Shown here one piece after another: positions 5,779-7,008 of a stretch of DNA of 7,008 nucleotides. The stretch covers positions 1 through 7,008 of the forward strand of contig JBJFFP010000053.1 in the NCBI GenBank assembly GCA_051891855.1, written 5' to 3'. The DNA is from SFDP01 sp051891855. Lineage in GTDB: Bacteria; Bacillota; Clostridia; Lachnospirales; Lachnospiraceae. The notes below the pieces were generated by a model that saw only the letters and a program-made list of their open reading frames with translations, searched no databases and was not told the DNA's origin. Numbering within the stretch: position 1 is the stretch's first letter; the number at the start of each line of letters is the position of its first letter. The translations under genes and the position numbers were made by a program.

Positions 5779-6954
5779 ATGAAAATTCTGATTTACCGAT
5801 ACGGGAGCATATGTGAACCGGATATTATTGAAGCTTTCAGAAAGCTGGGACTGGATACAGCGGAAGAGAAAACAGAAATGGAGAATAAGAATATCAGTCC
5901 GGCTGAGCAGGTTCGCCTGACATCAAAAGCGATAGAAAAGCATAATCCCCTGTTTGTTTTCAGCATTAATTTTTTTCCGTCTGTTGCTGAGGTATGTAAA
6001 CTTTACGGAATCAAATATGCCTGCTGGACAGTGGATGCACCTGTACCGGAGCTGTTTTCATCATCCATTAAACAAAAGACCAATCGAATTTTTCTTTTTG
6101 ATCGTGCACAATATGAAAGGTTTGCCCCTCATAACCCGAAGGGAATAAGGCATCTGCCCCTGGCCTCGGCAGTAGAACGTTTTGATCGGGTGGCAGCAGA
6201 AGTCACAGAAGAAGACAGAGTAAAATACAGCAGTGATATTTCCTTCGTAGGCTCCTTATACAGAGAAAAAAATCCTCTGAATCGGTTGGAGCTTCCTGAA
6301 TATGAAACAGGCTATATTCGAGGAATGGTAGAAGCTTCCTTGAAGGTAATGGGCTATAATTTTATGGAAGAGGTCATTACGGAGGAGGTAATACAGGCCA
6401 TTAAGAAGGCAGATACCGGTTTTTATCAGGTAAAGGATTCGGTGGAGGACTGCAGCAGATATGTAGCTGCCCATGAATATGTAGGTATGCAGGCAGCAGA
6501 AACGGAGAGAATCCGGACACTGAACACCCTGGCAGAATATTTTAAGGTAGACTTATATACCAGAAGTGATCCCTCAGCCCTTAAAAATGTACAAGTTCAT
6601 GGAGGAATAAAGACACTCTCCGAAATGCCAAAGGTATTTCACTTAAGTAAAATTAACCTGAATATGACTATTAAGCCTATTCAGACCGGCCTGCCCCTGC
6701 GAATCTTTGATATCCTGGGATGCGGAGGCTTTCTTATGACCAATTATCAGCAGGAGCTGTCGGAATATTTTGAAATTGGTGTAGATTTGGAAGCCTATGG
6801 AAGCATGGAAGAGCTTGTGGATAAATGTGCGTATTACCTGGAGCATGAACAGGAGAGAATACGAATTGCTCTAAATGGATATGAAAAAGTAAAGAAGTAC
6901 CATACCTATGTAAATCGAATGGCAGAAATCATAAAGTGTATATCAGAAGGATAG
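5779..6954 (+). CDS. CgeB-like glycosyltransferase (DUF3880 plus glycosyltransferase family 1-type domain)
   Basis: This is a probable cytoplasmic GT-B fold glycosyltransferase of 391 aa. The N-terminal half (about 1-135) resembles DUF3880, with hallmark CWTVDAPVPELF (82-93) and the RIFLFDRAQYERF segment. SDISFVGSLY (152-161) begins the middle part. The C-terminal domain (about 245-390) matches the Glyco_trans_1_2/CgeB type, with KINLNMTIKPIQTGLPLRIF (291-310), then DILGCGGFLMTN and a helical tail ending in KKYHTYVNRMAEII. There is no signal peptide or membrane segment. Donor and acceptor sugars are unknown. CgeB itself is linked to spore-coat glycosylation in Bacillus, and DUF3880 proteins in clostridia often modify cell-surface structures. 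AGGAG lies 5 nt before the ATG. No surface-polymer gene is visible nearby. Confidence 0.86.
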   Translation: MKILIYRYGSICEPDIIEAFRKLGLDTAEEKTEMENKNISPAEQVRLTSKAIEKHNPLFVFSINFFPSVAEVCKLYGIKYACWTVDAPVPELFSSSIKQKTNRIFLFDRAQYERFAPHNPKGIRHLPLASAVERFDRVAAEVTEEDRVKYSSDISFVGSLYREKNPLNRLELPEYETGYIRGMVEASLKVMGYNFMEEVITEEVIQAIKKADTGFYQVKDSVEDCSRYVAAHEYVGMQAAETERIRTLNTLAEYFKVDLYTRSDPSALKNVQVHGGIKTLSEMPKVFHLSKINLNMTIKPIQTGLPLRIFDILGCGGFLMTNYQQELSEYFEIGVDLEAYGSMEELVDKCAYYLEHEQERIRIALNGYEKVKKYHTYVNRMAEIIKCISEG

Positions 6955-6983
6955 GTATATTGTAGTAAAAGCTGAAAATCACC

Positions 6984-7008
6984 GTTTTGCAAAATGCTTT
7001 GCAAAAAC
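6984..7008 (+). terminator. Hairpin after the glycosyltransferase gene, cut by the window edge
   Basis: TTTTGCAAA (6985-6993) and TTTGCAAAA (6998-7006) form a perfect 9-bp stem around ATGC. It begins 30 bp after the stop codon, where a terminator is expected. No T-run is visible before the window ends, and the stem may extend outward beyond base 7008. Each arm also contains the self-palindrome TTTGCAAA, so an operator is an alternative. Confidence 0.45.

Noticed and set aside
6256..6846. Two minus-strand ORFs (6256-6474 and 6643-6846) inside the glycosyltransferase gene
   Set aside because: Both are antisense to a continuous conserved reading frame and show no domain features.

Overview
The window looks like chromosomal DNA from a low-GC Firmicute, most likely a Clostridia/Lachnospiraceae-type anaerobe. 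The reasons are AT-rich intergenic DNA, strong AGGAGG-type ribosome binding sites, a tRNA gene without an encoded CCA, U-tailed hairpin terminators, and protein families typical of that group (Cof-type HAD phosphatase, Dabb protein, DUF3880-type glycosyltransferase). The taxon is an inference; no marker gene in the window fixes it.

Layout. Bases 1-48 are the 3' part of a tRNA-Lys(UUU), followed by a strong hairpin terminator (95-144). An AT-rich leader (145-338) holds a promoter whose start region is covered by a near-consensus PerR box (227-241), then a 10-bp inverted repeat (287-310). Next come perR and katG, 3 bp apart and on the plus strand. They form a compact peroxide-stress operon: the Fur-family repressor senses peroxide and the haem catalase-peroxidase removes it. 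A shared, probably bidirectional terminator (2995-3026) separates katG from two convergent minus-strand genes.

The minus-strand pair encodes a CcdA-type membrane thiol-electron transporter (3755-4423) and a membrane-anchored TlpA/ResA-like thioredoxin (3043-3708). CcdA would carry reducing equivalents from cytoplasmic thioredoxin to the CXXC of the anchored thioredoxin outside the membrane. A divergent intergenic region (4424-4552) with a two-tier inverted repeat leads to a plus-strand cluster of three closely spaced genes: a Cof-type HAD phosphatase, a small Dabb-domain protein and a CgeB-like glycosyltransferase. The window ends inside another hairpin, probably a terminator.

Functionally, the left half is a redox-defence block (peroxide sensing, peroxide removal, extracytoplasmic thiol reduction). 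The right half is a set of housekeeping or accessory enzymes with no obvious shared pathway. I see no mobile element, CRISPR array or clearly new system. The most notable points are two substitutions at functionally important positions, Asn at the PerR metal-ligand position 104 and Cys at the KatG mobile-arginine position, plus unexplained dyads in the two regulatory regions.
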